This document shows positions 1 to 8,099 of a DNA stretch of 64,000 nucleotides, piece after piece. Numbering within the stretch: the stretch's first letter is position 1; every line of letters begins with the position of its first letter. Source of the stretch: DAOVVL01 sp965603095 (GTDB lineage Bacteria; Pseudomonadota; Alphaproteobacteria; Rhodospirillales; Magnetovibrionaceae); the NCBI GenBank assembly GCA_965603095.1, contig CBFDBQ010000001.1, forward strand, positions 62,001 to 126,000, read 5' to 3'. The notes beneath the pieces are model-generated. The model was not told where the DNA came from and made no database searches. It saw only the letters and a program-made list of their open reading frames with translations. The translations under genes were made by a program, and so were the position numbers.

Positions 1-54
1 AACCGATTCGCCCATATTTTATCCCCACAATTTATCATGGAACAAGGCGCCAAA

Positions 55-579
55 ATGTTACCAAGATTTAACATTACACCGTTTGTTTTTTTGTTCTTTG
101 TCCTTGCCCTATTTTGGCCAACAGCAGAAACAGGGGCCCAAGCAAAAGAAAAGAGCGCATCTGGCCTACCGCTACCCAGATTTGTTTCCATGGGCGGGCA
201 CGAAGTTAACCTCAGGACTGGGCCGGGTCTGCAGTACCCCATAGATTGGGTTTACCGCCTAAAGGGCCTGCCGCTGGAAATTATCGCCGAACACAAGACA
301 TGGCGGCAAGTTCGTGATTGGGAGGGTGCCCAAGGCTGGGTTCACCAAAACATGTTAAGCGGAAAAAGAACATTTATTGTGATGAACGGACCCCACGCCA
401 TATTTAAACAGACAGACATGGCATCAAAAAAAATTGCCCGGGCCGAGACCGGCGTGGTTGGTGAATTAAAATCTTGCGAAGCCGGATCAAACTGGTGCTC
501 CGTTAGGGCCGATGGATTTGATGGCTGGATGAAACGTGAGCATTTCTGGGGTATTATGAACAATGATGAGCTAAATTAA
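55..579 (+). CDS. Exported SH3-like domain protein
   Basis: Predicted secreted or periplasmic protein of about 174 residues with two bacterial SH3-like repeats, a module usually linked to binding cell wall or other peptide ligands. A hydrophobic N-terminal segment (FVFLFFVLALFW) followed by small residues looks like a signal peptide. The first SH3 repeat carries the typical NLRTGPGLQYP turn and ends in GWVHQNML; the second ends in GWMKREHFWG. Two in-frame ATGs exist (37 and 55); I prefer 55 because it puts the charged residues directly before the hydrophobic core. It converges on the DUF3501 gene. Function unknown beyond the fold; the family is common in alphaproteobacteria. Confidence 0.8.
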   Translation: MLPRFNITPFVFLFFVLALFWPTAETGAQAKEKSASGLPLPRFVSMGGHEVNLRTGPGLQYPIDWVYRLKGLPLEIIAEHKTWRQVRDWEGAQGWVHQNMLSGKRTFIVMNGPHAIFKQTDMASKKIARAETGVVGELKSCEAGSNWCSVRADGFDGWMKREHFWGIMNNDELN

Positions 580-660
580 TTTAACTTATCAACATCTTAT
601 AGAGCATAATAATTGCTTATATTTATACTTAATGCTTTGAAATATAAAGATATTTTTTAT

Positions 661-1254
661 CTAAACCAAATCTCCAGCCAGTGCTTGGCGGACGTCCTCT
701 GACAGCTTTGCCATATGGGCATATTTCACGTGATCGATGGCAATTACTGCTTCCGTGTCCGGGCTTTTTAATTTTTTTATTTGTTCAGGGTTAAAAACGA
801 AGTGCAAAAACTGGATGGATGATGCCTTACCCTCGGCCGTGGTGCGGTCAATATCGGTTTCCGACTGAGCCATTATTTTTTCGCCTGCAAACTCTATGCT
901 TACGGTCTCTTCGACCCCGCCAAGGCCGGCTAAAAAATTTGCCCGCCGGGTCGGATCGTCAATTTCAAACATCAAGGTGGCCACCAGCTCTGCCCCGTTT
1001 GGAACCAGGGTGGCATAGGCAGATAATTCATCTGCTATTTGTTCTTCGCCGCCTTTTTCGATGTGCAGCATTTCATGAATTTGGTGAATGATAGTATCGA
1101 AACTTTCAAAATAAGCAGTCGCATCCGGGCCAATGTGCACCCGGCGATTTTTTTTCAATAACGTTACGCCACGGCGCAATTCTGCCCGCTGGGCGGCGTA
1201 AACGTCTGGGTCCATAATGTCTTCGCGGGTTACCGTATGATTTTCGCGGGGCAT
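661..1254 (-). CDS. DUF3501 family protein
   Basis: Uncharacterised cytoplasmic protein of 197 residues recognised as DUF3501 from its opening (REDIMDPDVYAAQR) and overall length. The ATG at 1254 is preceded by AAGGA seven bases upstream, which decides the start over an in-frame TTG one codon earlier. It lies 36 bases downstream of the Fe-S oxidoreductase gene on the same strand, so the two are probably one transcript. From memory, DUF3501 genes often sit beside this oxidoreductase and rubrerythrin, which suggests a shared role in peroxide or iron-linked redox chemistry; that role is inference, not shown here. Confidence 0.8.
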   Translation of the reverse strand: MPRENHTVTREDIMDPDVYAAQRAELRRGVTLLKKNRRVHIGPDATAYFESFDTIIHQIHEMLHIEKGGEEQIADELSAYATLVPNGAELVATLMFEIDDPTRRANFLAGLGGVEETVSIEFAGEKIMAQSETDIDRTTAEGKASSIQFLHFVFNPEQIKKLKSPDTEAVIAIDHVKYAHMAKLSEDVRQALAGDLV

Positions 1255-1290
1255 CAATTTATCCTTTATTGGGCTTACAAACCGTAAGGT

Positions 1291-2631
1291 TCATAATTTA
1301 TAAGAGAGGGCCATTACCTGAATGGGATGGCGCAAAGCCTTGACGGTTGGATCCATGGCCGCATCTTTGCGTTCTAGCCCTTGGGCAATTTGATCGCGTG
1401 CCAGCGGGCATTCAGAAACCACATATTTATTTCCGGCCTTGGCGGCCGCGGCAAATACCGGGCGGCCTACCTTCATGCCAACTTCAAAATTATTTTTCAT
1501 TACACCCCATGAACCGCCATGGCCAGAACAGCGCTCAATAACAACCGAGCTGGTATCGGGGATAAGTTTTAATAATTCCTCTGCCTTGCGCCCCATGTTT
1601 TGCGCGCGGGTATGGCATGAAATATGGGCGGTAACGCCACCTTCAACCGGGGCAAGACCATCTGCTAGGCCTTCTTTTTTTGCCATGGCAACAACATATT
1701 CGGTGGCGTCATAAACCGAGTTACTTAAAAGTTTTACGTTTTCATCATCTGGTTCAATCAATGGCCATTCAAATTTTAACATTAACGAACAAGATGCCAC
1801 CGGAACAACAATGTCATATCCTTTTTCAATCCACGGCTTGAGGTGTGCGGAAATATTTTTAGCTTTAATGCTAACCCGTTCAAGTTCACCCTGTTCTAGC
1901 TGTGGCATGCCACAACATTCAGGATATATAATTTCTGTTTCCACACCATTTTTTCCAAGCACATCACGGGTTGCTATTACAATTTCAGGTGCGTTGTATT
2001 CGCCAAAGCACGATGCATAAATAACTGCCTTGCGCCCATATGCGGGCGCAGATGAATTAACCTCGACAGGCATGCTGGCGGCTTTTTTCTGGCAGGTTTG
2101 TGCGGAAAATTCAGGTAATTCGGCATCGGAATGAATGCCTGCAACCGCCTGCATCAGGGGCCTAGTTAGCGCATTGCCGCGCCTAGATGCCCAATTTGCA
2201 AGGCCGGAAATAGAGCTGGCCAATGGGCCATTTTTGTCCATTTCGGTCAAGCGTGCGGCCTGCTTATCATTGGTGCCATTTTTTAATTGGACGGCACGGG
2301 CGCGCAACATTAAATGGGGGAAATCAAGGTCAAATTCATGGGGTGGTACGTAGGGGCACTTAGTCAAAAAACACATATCGCAAAGGGTGCAAGCATCAAT
2401 TATGGGTTTGAAATCTTTTGATGCAACGCTATCAAGTTCACCAGTTTTAGAATCGTCAATCAAATCAAATAGCAACGGCATGGAATCACATAAATTAAAA
2501 CAACGTCTGCAGCCATGGCAAATGTCAAAGACGCGGCGCAATTCATCATCTAATTTTTTCTCATCAAGAAAATCAGCTTCACGCCACGGTATTGGATGAC
2601 GGGTTGGTGCGCCGAGACTGCCTTCGCTCAT
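1291..2631 (-). CDS. Heterodisulfide reductase-type Fe-S oxidoreductase (GlpC-like)
   Basis: A 446-residue electron-transfer protein. The N-terminal part has two 4Fe-4S ferredoxin motifs: C-x2-C-x2-C-x3-C in CHGCRRCFNLCD and C-x2-C-x2-C-x4-CP in CTLCDMCFLTKCP. The C-terminal half has two cysteine-rich CCG-type modules (around YPECCGMPQLEQ and ERCSGHGGSWGVMK), as in GlpC and HdrB-like proteins. No transmembrane segment is evident, so it probably works with a soluble or peripheral partner. It follows the rubrerythrin gene after a strong terminator and is followed closely by DUF3501. A likely role is passing electrons to rubrerythrin or to an unknown partner; substrate unknown. Confidence 0.85.
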   Translation of the reverse strand: MSEGSLGAPTRHPIPWREADFLDEKKLDDELRRVFDICHGCRRCFNLCDSMPLLFDLIDDSKTGELDSVASKDFKPIIDACTLCDMCFLTKCPYVPPHEFDLDFPHLMLRARAVQLKNGTNDKQAARLTEMDKNGPLASSISGLANWASRRGNALTRPLMQAVAGIHSDAELPEFSAQTCQKKAASMPVEVNSSAPAYGRKAVIYASCFGEYNAPEIVIATRDVLGKNGVETEIIYPECCGMPQLEQGELERVSIKAKNISAHLKPWIEKGYDIVVPVASCSLMLKFEWPLIEPDDENVKLLSNSVYDATEYVVAMAKKEGLADGLAPVEGGVTAHISCHTRAQNMGRKAEELLKLIPDTSSVVIERCSGHGGSWGVMKNNFEVGMKVGRPVFAAAAKAGNKYVVSECPLARDQIAQGLERKDAAMDPTVKALRHPIQVMALSYKL

Positions 2632-2669
2632 TTTATTGCTGCCTATCCATGAATGTTTTTTATAGAACT

Positions 2670-2708
2670 AAAAAAATAGCGGGGCCATTAAATTTAATGT
2701 CCCCGCTA
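2670..2708 (-). terminator. Intrinsic terminator after rubrerythrin
   Basis: On the minus strand an 8-bp stem (TAGCGGGG with CCCCGCTA) encloses a self-complementary ATTAAATTTAAT core and is followed by seven T residues. It lies between the rubrerythrin stop and the Fe-S oxidoreductase start, so rubrerythrin is probably transcribed on its own, with some read-through possible. Confidence 0.85.
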
Positions 2709-2754
2709 CCTTTATTATTGCTTCCAGATGGAAACTTTTGCTTAGCGGATAAGT

Positions 2755-3174
2755 CTATTTATCCAATGCATCGAGCGCTTTTTGGAAGCGTCCAGCATGA
2801 GATTTTTCAGCTTTGGCAAGAGTTTCAAACCAGTCGGCGATTTCGTCGAAACCTTCGTCGCGTGCGGTTTTGGCCATACCTGGATACATGTCGGTGTATT
2901 CGTGGGTTTCACCAGCAATAGATGCTTTCAGATTGTCGCCGGTGCCGCCAATTGGAAGACCGGTTGCAGGGTCACCACATTCTTCTAAGAATTCAAGATG
3001 GCCATGGGCATGACCGGTTTCACCTTCGGCGGTGGAACGAAATACGGTCGCGGTATCGTTGTAGCCTTCGATGTCTGCTTTTTGTGCGAAATAAAGATAG
3101 CGGCGGTTAGCCTGGCTTTCGCCTGCGAATGCGTCTTGTAGATTGCCTTCTGTTTTGCTGCCTTTGAGGCTCAT
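2755..3174 (-). CDS. Rubrerythrin, diiron domain only
   Basis: A 139-residue ferritin-like four-helix protein of the rubrerythrin family, expected to reduce hydrogen peroxide at a diiron centre in the cytoplasm. Glu-rich helices with family-typical motifs are visible (AFAGESQANRRYLYFA and AEGETGHAHGHLEFLEE, then AGETHEY and KAEKSHAGRF). The C-terminal rubredoxin domain with its two CxxC motifs is absent, so electrons must come from another protein, plausibly the neighbouring Fe-S oxidoreductase. The ATG at 3174 is chosen because AAGGA lies just upstream and the protein then starts MSLKGSKTEGNL as in relatives. A terminator-like hairpin sits in its leader. Confidence 0.9.
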   Translation of the reverse strand: MSLKGSKTEGNLQDAFAGESQANRRYLYFAQKADIEGYNDTATVFRSTAEGETGHAHGHLEFLEECGDPATGLPIGGTGDNLKASIAGETHEYTDMYPGMAKTARDEGFDEIADWFETLAKAEKSHAGRFQKALDALDK

Positions 3175-3199
3175 TTTTTTATCCTTCAGGTTGGTTTTT

Positions 3200-3229
3200 A
3201 AAAACAAGCAAGCCCCTTTGCGGGCTCGC
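3200..3229 (-). terminator. Terminator-like hairpin in the rubrerythrin leader
   Basis: On the minus strand GCGAGCCC (3229-3222) pairs with GGGCTTGC (3215-3208), including one G-U pair, around a 6-base loop, followed by TTGTTTTT. It is a good intrinsic terminator only about 26 bases before the rubrerythrin ATG. It could end irr transcripts, or act as an attenuator on rubrerythrin mRNA started further upstream. Confidence 0.65.
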
Positions 3230-3280
3230 CAGATAGTGTGATTAGTAATTAGCTGTCTTTTTAATGCATAAAATTAGCTA

Positions 3281-3305
3281 GGTCAATATATTAAATCAAT
3301 TCTAA
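3281..3305 (-). promoter_or_regulatory. Candidate Irr box and -35 element before rubrerythrin
   Basis: Minus-strand TTAGAATTGATTTAA (3305-3291) matches 10 of 12 half-site positions of the iron control element as I remember it (TTAGAA-N3-TTCTAA). Directly downstream is TTGACC (3286-3281), a fair -35 hexamer, with only a weak -10 (TAAAAA) 17 bases later. Being next to irr and before an iron enzyme makes the site plausible, but the match is by eye. Confidence 0.35.
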
Positions 3306-3335
3306 TGTATTGTATAACTAGTTGTTTTTTATGAT

Positions 3336-3743
3336 TTAATTGCTAGAAACTCTTACCACCACCTCAACACTTTTTACCTTGGTGCCTTCTGGTAATGCAG
3401 GCATCTGGGCAAGCGTTGCTTCGCCTGATGGAATATCTAGCAGCTGGCCGGTTTCTTCAAAATAGAAGTGGCCATGGTCGTTTATGGTGGTGTCAAAATG
3501 TGAACGCTGTGGATCAATCACAACTTCTTTTAAAAGACCTGCTTCGGTAAACTGATGCAGAGTGTTGTAAACGGTTGCAAGCGATACTGGCACGGAAGCC
3601 TCTTGTGCTTCGGCGTGAAGAGTTTCAGCGGTAACGTGGCGCGGTGCGTTTTCAAACAATAACTTTGCAAGGGCCAACCGTTGCCGAGTTGGCCTGAGGC
3701 CAACTGTTCTTAGCTGTTCAATAACTTGGGAATAAGGTCGCAT
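3336..3743 (-). CDS. irr: Iron response regulator Irr (Fur family)
   Basis: A 135-residue Fur-superfamily DNA-binding regulator. The N-terminal winged helix contains the typical RPTRQRLALAKLLF and SLATVYNTLHQFTEAGLL segments; the C-terminal part has FDTTINDHGHFYFEETGQLLDIP, which matches the Irr subgroup (FDT, an HxH histidine motif, and a short C-terminus lacking Fur's CxxC pairs) rather than classical Fur. In alphaproteobacteria Irr senses iron status through heme and controls iron uptake, heme and iron-storage genes. It sits between a flavin oxidoreductase and rubrerythrin, all on the minus strand, and a candidate Irr box lies in the downstream intergenic region. Length is usual for Irr. 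Confidence 0.88.
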   Translation of the reverse strand: MRPYSQVIEQLRTVGLRPTRQRLALAKLLFENAPRHVTAETLHAEAQEASVPVSLATVYNTLHQFTEAGLLKEVVIDPQRSHFDTTINDHGHFYFEETGQLLDIPSGEATLAQMPALPEGTKVKSVEVVVRVSSN

Positions 3744-3745
3744 AA

Positions 3746-3946
3746 TTATTTTTCCTCAATTGAGCGTGCGGCAACAAACGCCACTAGCTTATTATTATGG
3801 GGAGGTGCCTTTATTAGGGCCCTGTCTAGCCAATAATCAGTGCCCGAGACATGACATAAATCAATAAAATGACCATTTCGGCACTTTATATTAATTATGG
3901 GCTGTTCTAACACACATTGATTTTGCTGGCAAAATATAACTACCAT
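3746..3946 (-). CDS. Possible small ORF upstream of irr
   Basis: An ORF of 66 codons whose stop lies two bases before the irr ATG, with no domain I recognise. It contains three cysteines (FCQQNQC and IKCRNGHF) and ends ARSIEEK. The tight spacing to irr would suit translational coupling, but no clear ribosome-binding site precedes its start, and it fills what may simply be the irr promoter region. The 240 bases between the flavin oxidoreductase and irr hold nothing else I can support. Confidence 0.25.
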   Translation of the reverse strand: MVVIFCQQNQCVLEQPIINIKCRNGHFIDLCHVSGTDYWLDRALIKAPPHNNKLVAFVAARSIEEK

Positions 3947-3982
3947 AAAATAATTATGGGTATTACAGGCGCCAAACGTAAA

Positions 3983-5395
3983 TCAATCACCCGATACTAT
4001 GCGGGCCACCAATTCGCCCACCGTGGGCACGAAGTTATTGGAATAAAACGGATCTTTTTTGAACATAAATCCATTATGACCGGAAAACATCAGGCCGCTT
4101 TCAATATCTTCGGTGTGGGCGATAGATTGCAGGGCCTTTTGAATACAAAATGATGTGGGGTCGGCGCGCCTGCCGGTGGTACCTTCTTCGTTGTCGGCCC
4201 AGTTGGAAAAACGACACTGCGATAGACAGCACATGCAAGCAGCCTGATCTGCCAATATTTCCTGGACAGTTTCCGGGTCCACAAACATCAAAGTACTGGC
4301 CGGTGTTTTCATGCCTTCGCTAAGACCCATATCAATGTATTCTAGGGCCGTGGGCAGGTCAGCAGGCCGCAGATAAACCGGGCGGCCACGGGGGCCAAGT
4401 TTTAGCTCGGCGGTAAAATCGTCCTCGGGCTTGGCGCGGTATTCAACCTGATGGTCATTGCGAGCTTGAAGCTCCATCAACATGGTGTTTTTTACTGCCG
4501 ATGAATAAAACCCGGTTGGGCTAAAGCTTTGCAGCAAAATATCGTCTTCTTCTAGGGTAATCAGGCGTGCTTTCCACGCATTTGATATGGGGCTTTCCTG
4601 CGTTAAAAGCGGGCGGGTGCCGAACTGGAACGCTATGGGGCCAAGTTCGTCATTTTCCAACCAGTTTTCCCAATCGCGTAAATACCAAACACCGCCAGCC
4701 ATTATGATTGGCGTTTCATCAAGACCATTTGCGCGCATAACTTTCCTAAGCTCAGCCACACGCCCGTAGGGGTCTTGTGGTGATTTAGGGTCTTCGGCAT
4801 TGGAAAGGCCATTGTGACCACCGGCCAACCACGGGTCTTCGTAAACTACGCCGCCTAGCCAATCAGGTATTTTTTTAAATGAACGTTTCCACAATGCATT
4901 AAATGCACGTGACGATGAAACAATAGGGTGATAATAGGTGTCATACTTGGCCGCAATTTCAGCAACCCCATAAGGCATGCCGGCACCACAGGTAACGCCG
5001 TGAATTAAATCGCCGGCTTCGGACAAAACACCATTGAGTATTTCGACCGTGCCGCCAGCTTCCCACAAAACATTCATGTGGATGCGGCCTTCACCGCCGG
5101 AAACATCGGCCGCTATGCGGGCCTGTTCGATGCCGCCTTGAATGGCATAATCTTTTAATTCGCGAAAACGTTCGCGCCGGGTCTTGCCGTGATAAATTTG
5201 CGGAATAGCTTTGCCGTCTTTGTCATAACTATCGGGGTTAACACAAGAAAAGGTTCCAACCCCACCGGCCTTGGCCCATGCGCCTGCGGTTAGACCATTG
5301 GAAACGGCGACACCCTTGCCACCTTCGACTAATGGCAAAACTTCTTTACCCGATATATTTAATTTTTTAAGCGGTTTCACCTGAGACCTCCGCAT
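3983..5395 (-). CDS. NAD(P)H-dependent flavin oxidoreductase, nitronate monooxygenase-like (YrpB type)
   Basis: A 470-residue TIM-barrel flavoprotein of the 2-nitropropane dioxygenase superfamily. The barrel shows LVEGGKGVAVSNGLTAGAWA at the N-terminus, GVTCGAGMPYGVAEIA in the middle and a glycine-rich phosphate-binding region (PIIMAGGVWYLRDW, then FQFGTRPLLT). It is about 100 residues longer than ordinary nitronate monooxygenases because of a C-terminal extension with a cysteine cluster (CMCCLSQC near residue 390), seen in the YrpB-type subfamily and possibly binding metal. Substrate unknown. The gene is followed on the same strand by irr; the iron/redox neighbourhood may be meaningful but is not proof of a link. 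Confidence 0.8.
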   Translation of the reverse strand: MRRSQVKPLKKLNISGKEVLPLVEGGKGVAVSNGLTAGAWAKAGGVGTFSCVNPDSYDKDGKAIPQIYHGKTRRERFRELKDYAIQGGIEQARIAADVSGGEGRIHMNVLWEAGGTVEILNGVLSEAGDLIHGVTCGAGMPYGVAEIAAKYDTYYHPIVSSSRAFNALWKRSFKKIPDWLGGVVYEDPWLAGGHNGLSNAEDPKSPQDPYGRVAELRKVMRANGLDETPIIMAGGVWYLRDWENWLENDELGPIAFQFGTRPLLTQESPISNAWKARLITLEEDDILLQSFSPTGFYSSAVKNTMLMELQARNDHQVEYRAKPEDDFTAELKLGPRGRPVYLRPADLPTALEYIDMGLSEGMKTPASTLMFVDPETVQEILADQAACMCCLSQCRFSNWADNEEGTTGRRADPTSFCIQKALQSIAHTEDIESGLMFSGHNGFMFKKDPFYSNNFVPTVGELVARIVSGD

Positions 5396-5429
5396 TTATT
5401 TGCAGTAAATAATTTATAATAATTAAAGT

Positions 5430-5464
5430 AAAAAAAGAGGCGACCTTTTATTTAAGGCCGCCTC
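5430..5464 (-). terminator. Terminator of the rimP-to-pnp operon
   Basis: Minus-strand stem GAGGCG/CGCCTC continued after one mismatch by CCTT/AAGG, then TTTTTTT. It lies just after the pnp stop and closes the long translation operon. Confidence 0.88.
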
Positions 5465-5472
5465 AATTTTTA

Positions 5473-7605
5473 TTAGTCAGCGGGCTTTGCTTCAGGGGCG
5501 ATTTCTTCGCCTGTTTCCTGATTAACCACTTTCATGGACAGCTTCATTTTGCCACGATCGTCAATGCCAATAAGCTTGACCTTGATTTCATCGCCTTCGT
5601 TGACGACGTCGGTAACTTTTTCGACACGACGTGGGGCTAGCTCACTAATGTGAACCAAGCCATCGCGTGGGCCCATGAAATTAACAAACGCACCAAAGTC
5701 CATAACCTTTACAACTTTACCGTCATAAATGGTTCCAACTTCAGGCTCGGATGTAATTGACTTAACCCAGTTAATCGCGGCTTGCATTGCTTCTTCATCA
5801 ACTGCGGCAACTTTTACAGTGCCGTCATCATCAAGATCAATTTTAGCACCGGTGGTTTCGCAAATTTCACGAATTACCTTGCCACCCGCACCAATAACGT
5901 CGCGGATTTTGTCTTTGTTGATGGTGAAGGTTTCAATCCGTGGTGCGGTTGCGGCAACACCGTCGCGCGCGCCCTGAATGGCCTTGGCCATTTCACCCAG
6001 AATATGCAAACGACCGTCTTTAGCTTGGCCCAATGCAATTTGCATGATGTCTTCGGTAATGGATGCAATTTTAATATCCATCTGCAAAGAAGTAATGCCA
6101 TCTTCGGTGCCAGCAACCTTGAAATCCATATCGCCAAGATGATCTTCGTCACCAAGGATATCGGAAAGAACCGCAAAGCCGTCTTCTTCTTTGATAAGGC
6201 CCATGGCAATACCAGCCACCGGACGGGTCAAAGGAACACCAGCATCCATCAACGCCAATGATGCACCACAAACAGATGCCATTGAGGATGAGCCGTTAGA
6301 TTCGGTAATTTCGCTTACTACACGAATTGTATAAGGGAAAGCTTCCTTAGTTGGCAGCATTGGATGAATTGCACGCCATGCTAATTTACCATGACCAACT
6401 TCACGCCTGCCGGTAAAACCAATACGACCAGCTTCGCCAACTGAATAAGGAGGGAAGTTATAATGCAGTAGGAAATGTTCGCGGTAAGAGCCAGATAGCG
6501 AATCAATGATTTGCTCATCTGAACCGGTACCCAAGGTAGCCACAACCAGCGCCTGGGTTTCGCCACGGGTAAACAAAGAAGAACCATGGGCCTGTGGCAA
6601 AGTGCCAACTTCCGATACAATTGGACGAACGGTTTTGGTATCACGACCATCAATACGCATGCCGGTTTTGATAATGTCTTTGCGAACAATATCTGATTCC
6701 AGCTTTTTGAAAACATCGCCAAGAACTTTATCTAACAATTCTGAATCAAATTCTGCGGCTATTTTTTCAGATGTCGCAGCCTTTGCCGCACTAACGGCCG
6801 TTTGACGTTCCATTTTGTCGGTCAGCTTATAGGCATCGCGCATAGCAGTTTCGGTTAGTTCGCGAACCTTTGCTACAACGTCATCTTTGCCTTCGGGTGC
6901 CGATGGAATGTCCATTGGTTCCTTGGCGGCCTGTTCAGCCAATTTGATGATTGCATCAATTACCGGTTGGAAATTTCTGTGGCCAAACATAACCGCGCCC
7001 AGCATGATGTCTTCATCAAGTTCTTGGGCTTCGGATTCAACCATCAACACGCCTTCTTTAGTACCGGCAACAACCAAATCAAGATTGCTATCTGCCATAT
7101 CGTCAAGTAGCGGGTTGAGAACATATTCACCGTTAATATAGCCAATGCGTGCGCCGCCAACTGGGCCCATGAAAGGTGCGCCAGAAATAGTAACAGCCGC
7201 AGAGGCGCCAATAAGGGCAACCATATCTGGATCGTTTTCCATATCGTGGGCAACAACGGTGGTAATAATCTGCACTTCGTTTTTGTAGCCTTTGGCAAAC
7301 AATGGACGCAGTGGGCGATCAATAAGACGCGATGTCAGGGTTTCTTTTTCAGATGGCCGTGCTTCGCGTTTGAAAAAGCCGCCGGGAATTTTGCCAGCAG
7401 CATAGGTTTTTTCTTGGTAATGAACGGCCAGTGGGAAAAAATCAATTCCCGGACGTTCTTTTTTTTCTGCAACTACTGTGCAAAATACTTTTGTGTCACC
7501 ATAGGTAACCATAACGGCACCAGATGCTTGACGGGCGATTTTACCAGTTTCTAAAACCAGTGGGCGACCGCCCCATTCAATTTCTACTCTTGCTTCATTA
7601 AACAT
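5473..7605 (-). CDS. pnp: Polyribonucleotide nucleotidyltransferase (PNPase)
   Basis: A 710-residue phosphorolytic 3'-to-5' exoribonuclease, the core of the RNA degradosome. Two RNase PH-like domains are present (the first with ARQASGAVMVTYGDTKVFCTV, the second with SSLFTRGETQALVVATLG and SSSMASVCGASLALMDAGVP), then a KH domain with IGAGGKVIREI and a C-terminal S1 domain (GTIYDGKVVKVMDFGAFVNF). Length is normal for the family. It is downstream of rpsO, the usual bacterial pairing, separated by a 208-base leader with several inverted repeats that may be processed by RNase III. It ends the operon before a strong terminator. Confidence 0.98.
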   Translation of the reverse strand: MFNEARVEIEWGGRPLVLETGKIARQASGAVMVTYGDTKVFCTVVAEKKERPGIDFFPLAVHYQEKTYAAGKIPGGFFKREARPSEKETLTSRLIDRPLRPLFAKGYKNEVQIITTVVAHDMENDPDMVALIGASAAVTISGAPFMGPVGGARIGYINGEYVLNPLLDDMADSNLDLVVAGTKEGVLMVESEAQELDEDIMLGAVMFGHRNFQPVIDAIIKLAEQAAKEPMDIPSAPEGKDDVVAKVRELTETAMRDAYKLTDKMERQTAVSAAKAATSEKIAAEFDSELLDKVLGDVFKKLESDIVRKDIIKTGMRIDGRDTKTVRPIVSEVGTLPQAHGSSLFTRGETQALVVATLGTGSDEQIIDSLSGSYREHFLLHYNFPPYSVGEAGRIGFTGRREVGHGKLAWRAIHPMLPTKEAFPYTIRVVSEITESNGSSSMASVCGASLALMDAGVPLTRPVAGIAMGLIKEEDGFAVLSDILGDEDHLGDMDFKVAGTEDGITSLQMDIKIASITEDIMQIALGQAKDGRLHILGEMAKAIQGARDGVAATAPRIETFTINKDKIRDVIGAGGKVIREICETTGAKIDLDDDGTVKVAAVDEEAMQAAINWVKSITSEPEVGTIYDGKVVKVMDFGAFVNFMGPRDGLVHISELAPRRVEKVTDVVNEGDEIKVKLIGIDDRGKMKLSMKVVNQETGEEIAPEAKPAD

Positions 7606-7671
7606 TTATATCTTTTCCTTCAAACATATGCGGCAGAAATTTGTCTAATGACTTTTTCCTGCCACGCCCGA

Positions 7672-7804
7672 ACAGACGGCCTTCCGCCTGTGGGGTAACC
7701 CATAGGTCGAACACAATTTACATTTGATACGCTTTTGTTAAAAAGCTGCGTTCGACCAACGGTATAAAATTTGTCTGCTTTTAGCGAATTCCAAAAACAG
7801 ACAA
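7672..7804 (-). promoter_or_regulatory. Structured rpsO-pnp intergenic leader
   Basis: Four inverted repeats fill the space between rpsO and pnp: ACAGGCGG/CCGTCTGT (7691-7672, 4-base loop, one G-U pair); GGTCGAAC/GTTCGACC (7757-7750 with 7712-7705) enclosing GCTTTT/AAAAGC (7746-7731); and TTGTCTG/CAGACAA (7804-7771). None has a good T tract. In other bacteria this region carries an RNase III-processed hairpin through which PNPase controls its own mRNA; that function here is inferred. Confidence 0.5.
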
Positions 7805-7813
7805 CCGCGTCAG

Positions 7814-8083
7814 TTAACGACGCAAGCCAAGACGCTGGATAAGGTCTTCATAGCGCTTTGTTGCCTTCTTCTTGAGATAATCAAGAAGGCGGCGGCGCTG
7901 GCCAACCATAATCAACAGGCCACGACGGGAGTGATGATCTTTGTGATGTGTTTTAAGGTGATCGGTCAGGTTAACAATCCGTTCGGTTAAGATTGCTACT
8001 TGTACTTCTGGTGAACCTGTATCGCCTTTTTGGGTGGCGTATTCGCCGATGAGCTCTTGTTTGCGCTCTGCAGTTATCGACAT
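7814..8083 (-). CDS. rpsO: 30S ribosomal protein S15
   Basis: The 89-residue S15 protein, a primary 16S rRNA binder in the 30S platform. The start at 8083 is fixed by AGGAG a few bases upstream and by the family N-terminus MSITAERKQELIGEYA; a longer in-frame extension upstream is not part of the protein. The conserved GDTGSPEVQVA and HHSRRGLLIMVGQRRRLLDYL segments are both present. It lies between truB and pnp in the usual order. Confidence 0.98.
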   Translation of the reverse strand: MSITAERKQELIGEYATQKGDTGSPEVQVAILTERIVNLTDHLKTHHKDHHSRRGLLIMVGQRRRLLDYLKKKATKRYEDLIQRLGLRR

Positions 8084-8099
8084 CGTGTACTCCTTTAAA

